Source: DASPTB01 sp035623615 (GTDB lineage Bacteria > Actinomycetota > UBA4738). From it: 7,346 nucleotides of DNA. Below the pieces are notes generated by a model. The model was given only the letters and a program-made list of their open reading frames with translations, searched no databases and was not told where the DNA came from. Below, piece by piece: positions 6,077 to 7,346 of this stretch. How positions within the stretch are numbered: position 1 is the stretch's first letter; each line of letters starts with the position of its first letter. The stretch lies in the NCBI GenBank assembly GCA_035623615.1, contig DASPTB010000068.1, positions 1 to 7,346 of the forward strand. Direction: 5' to 3'. The position numbers were made by a program, and so were the translations under genes.

Positions 6077-6090
6077 GCGAGAGCGCATGA
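6073..6090 (+). CDS. Five-codon minicistron (MSESA) in an ATGA-ATGA relay
   Basis: ATG 6073 overlaps the stop of the 96-residue gene (ATGA 6073-6076) and has an excellent Shine-Dalgarno, GAGGAGG, seven bases upstream. The frame runs only five codons to TGA 6088-6090, which itself overlaps ATG 6087 of the next ORF. This may be a true reinitiation relay. Alternatively, ATG 6073 may be the original start of the next gene, now separated from it by a one-base frame loss (the two frames differ by two bases). Sequence alone does not decide. Confidence 0.4.
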   Translation: MSESA

Positions 6091-6311
6091 GCGGCGGCCG
6101 CAGCGACGTCGCGAACGAGTTCTCGGTTCGCACCGAGCGCGGCCCTCGCGGCTGGCACGTGCGAATCGTGGCGCCGGACGGGAGGGAGGCGCTCGACCGC
6201 CCGTGCGCGGATGAGGAATAGGCCCGCACGTTCGCATCGACCGTGCAGCAGCACATCTACTGGCTGTCTCCCGAGCGGTTCAGCGCCTACTACCGCCTGG
6301 GCGAGGACTGA
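6087..6311 (+). pseudogene. Small conserved-looking ORF interrupted by an in-frame TAG
   Basis: From ATG 6087 the frame codes 44 residues, meets TAG at 6219-6221, then continues for 29 protein-like residues to TGA 6309-6311. Both halves look like one compact protein of about 74 residues. The first half has EFSVRTERGPRGWHVRI and an acidic DEE just before the stop; the second half has the aromatic stretch QQHIYWLSPERFSAYYRL. One substitution, for example CAG to TAG, would explain the break. ATG 6087 lacks a good ribosome binding site and depends on the minicistron before it, so the gene may carry two lesions. No ATG follows the TAG; GTG 6243 has no Shine-Dalgarno. It could be a decaying gene, a programmed readthrough case or a sequencing/assembly error. 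I do not recognise the family. Confidence 0.65.
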
Positions 6312-6332
6312 GCTCGGAGCGGAGGGTCGGCG

Positions 6333-6440
6333 ATGGGTTTCAATCCGATGCAGCCGGGCAAGGTGAAGCCGGGCGACCTCGCCATGTTCGCATTCGGGCT
6401 CGCCATGATCGCCGCCGTCCTGATCTGGGCGCTGCACTAG
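6333..6440 (+). CDS. 35-residue single-pass membrane peptide
   Basis: This short ORF encodes a hydrophilic N-terminus rich in Gly, Pro and Lys (about residues 1-15) followed by one transmembrane helix, about residues 16-34 (LAMFAFGLAMIAAVLIWAL), ending in His. GGAGGG at 6321-6326 lies six bases before the ATG, which together with the clean hydrophobic pattern supports a real gene despite its size. It lies 21 bases after the broken ORF and its TAG is 12 bases before the trpD start, in the same frame. The two positive lysines before the helix predict an N-terminus on the cytoplasmic side. Small peptides of this shape are often accessory subunits of membrane complexes, but no partner is identifiable here. 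Confidence 0.65.
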   Translation: MGFNPMQPGKVKPGDLAMFAFGLAMIAAVLIWALH

Positions 6441-6452
6441 CGCGGTGCCGAC

Positions 6453-7346
6453 GTGAGCGACCTCTTCTGGCCCCCGCTGCTCACGCGTCTCCTCGAGGGC
6501 GAGGACCTTTCCACGGAGGACGCCGCCGCCGCGATGGAGCGCGTGATGTCCGGCGAGGCGACGCCCGTCCAGGTCGCCGCGTTGGTGGTGGCGCTCAGGG
6601 CCAAGGGCGAAACGGCGCGGGAAGTCGAGGGCCTCGCCGGCGTCATGTTGTCGATGGCGCCGCCTGTCGACGCCCCCGGGCCGGTCGTCGACACGTGCGG
6701 AACGGGCGGCGACCGGGCGGGAACGATCAACGTTTCCACCATCGCCGCCATCGTGGCCGCTGGCGCGGGCGCGGTCGTCGCCAAGCATGGGAACCGTGCG
6801 GCGTCCTCGCGATGCGGCTCCGCCGACCTGCTCGAGGCGCTCGGTGTGACGGTCGGGCTCGACCCGGCCGGCGTGTCGCGCTGCCTGCACCGCTGCGGGA
6901 TCGGGTTCATGTTCGCTCCCGTGTTCCATCCCGCGATGGCCCATGCGGCGGTCCCGCGCCGAGAGCTGGGCATCCCGACGGTGTTCAACTTCCTCGGGCC
7001 GCTCACCAATCCCGCCCGGCCGCAGGCGCAGGTCTTGGGCGTCGCGGCCGAGCGGATGCTCCCCGTGGTGTCGGGCGTCCTCTCAGCGCGCGGGACCCGC
7101 GCGTACGTCGTGCGTGGGCACGACGGGTTGGACGAGATCACGACCACCGGTCCGACGGAAGCGATCGAGACGGGAGCCGGCGACCCGCGAACGTTCACCC
7201 TGGATCCGGGGACGCTGGGGGTTCCCGTGGCTCGCCCGGGTGACTTGGTCGGCGGCGACCCCGAGACGAACGCCCGCATCGCACGCCGGGTGCTGGACGG
7301 CGAGCCCGGCCCCGCAAGGGACATCGTTCTGCTGAACGCGGCGGCC
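6453..7346 (+). CDS. trpD: Anthranilate phosphoribosyltransferase (TrpD), C-terminus cut by window edge
   Basis: The first 298 residues of about 340-350 are present. TrpD transfers the phosphoribosyl group of PRPP to anthranilate, the second committed step of tryptophan synthesis, in the cytoplasm. The PRPP loop is DTCGTGGD (80-87), followed by INVSTIAA. KHGNRAASSRCGSADLLEALG (111 onward) forms the anthranilate/PRPP site. FMFAPVFHPAM and FNFLGPLTNPARPQ are family hallmarks, and HDGLDE (223-228) carries the Asp227-Glu228 metal ligands. GTG 6453 is chosen because an in-frame TAG (6438-6440) lies 12 bases upstream and the N-terminus matches the usual length before LLEGEDLS. There is no clear Shine-Dalgarno, so translation may be coupled to the membrane peptide. 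No other trp gene is seen in the window, so trpD is apart from a full trp operon, as in many actinobacteria. Confidence 0.95.
   Translation, partial: MSDLFWPPLLTRLLEGEDLSTEDAAAAMERVMSGEATPVQVAALVVALRAKGETAREVEGLAGVMLSMAPPVDAPGPVVDTCGTGGDRAGTINVSTIAAIVAAGAGAVVAKHGNRAASSRCGSADLLEALGVTVGLDPAGVSRCLHRCGIGFMFAPVFHPAMAHAAVPRRELGIPTVFNFLGPLTNPARPQAQVLGVAAERMLPVVSGVLSARGTRAYVVRGHDGLDEITTTGPTEAIETGAGDPRTFTLDPGTLGVPVARPGDLVGGDPETNARIARRVLDGEPGPARDIVLLNAAA

Noticed and set aside
6219..6221. TAG reassigned as a sense codon (amber recoding) in this organism
   Set aside because: TAG also closes erpA right after its natural C-terminal motif, the aquaporin and the membrane peptide, so it works as an ordinary stop here. 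The in-frame position of the next gene after two of these stops is expected by chance one time in three.
5883..6944. A 353-residue open frame on the minus strand across the small genes and trpD
   Set aside because: It opposes trpD, which has unmistakable motifs, and its composition (Arg, His, Gly) is that of an antisense shadow.
1..7346. CRISPR array, transposon ends, tRNA, riboswitch or phage genes
   Set aside because: No regularly spaced repeats, transposase-like ORFs, cloverleaf-like segments with CCA ends or recognisable aptamer cores were seen on either strand.

Overview
The window is GC-rich (C or G at most third codon positions) and uses GTG and TTG starts as well as ATG. The KorA/KorB pair and the ErpA C-terminus resemble actinobacterial proteins, so the best guess is a member of Actinomycetota, possibly an uncultivated Acidimicrobiia-like lineage. 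That placement is inferred from protein character and was not tested by a search. I see no transposase, integrase, CRISPR array, tRNA or rRNA.

Layout. (1) 1-189 (+): the C-terminal end of an ErpA/IscA-type Fe-S carrier, cut by the window edge. (2) 190-399: a 210-base gap with two mutually exclusive hairpins, a 14-base imperfect tandem repeat and a weak -10 element. (3) 400-3265 (+): korA and korB, separated by one base, encoding a two-subunit 2-oxoacid (probably 2-oxoglutarate):ferredoxin oxidoreductase. (4) 3275-5260 (-): a convergent two-gene unit of an MIP-family channel followed by a NifS/IscS-fold PLP protein that keeps the PLP lysine but has no cysteine in its catalytic loop. (5) 5261-5384: the divergent promoter region. 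(6) 5385-7346 (+): a tight run of small genes leading into trpD. They are a degenerate receiver-domain protein, a 96-residue protein with a possible metal site, a 5-codon minicistron, a small ORF broken by an in-frame TAG, a 35-residue single-pass membrane peptide, and trpD (anthranilate phosphoribosyltransferase), which runs off the right edge.

How they fit together. ErpA delivers Fe-S clusters and KorB carries one, so the left third fits Fe-S-dependent 2-oxoacid metabolism. The nearby NifS-like protein would normally be read as the sulfur donor, but its missing catalytic cysteine and other altered active-site positions argue against a standard desulfurase role. The small genes before trpD are joined by stop/start overlaps, which suggests one translationally coupled transcript, perhaps starting as a leaderless mRNA. 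An ErpA-like gene and trpD also lie in one neighbourhood in Mycobacterium (Rv2204c and Rv2192c regions, from memory), where respiratory cytochrome genes sit between them; none are seen here.

The points most worth a second look are the Cys-less NifS-like protein, the amber-interrupted ORF with its minicistron relay, and the receiver-like protein that lacks its metal-binding acidic pair.
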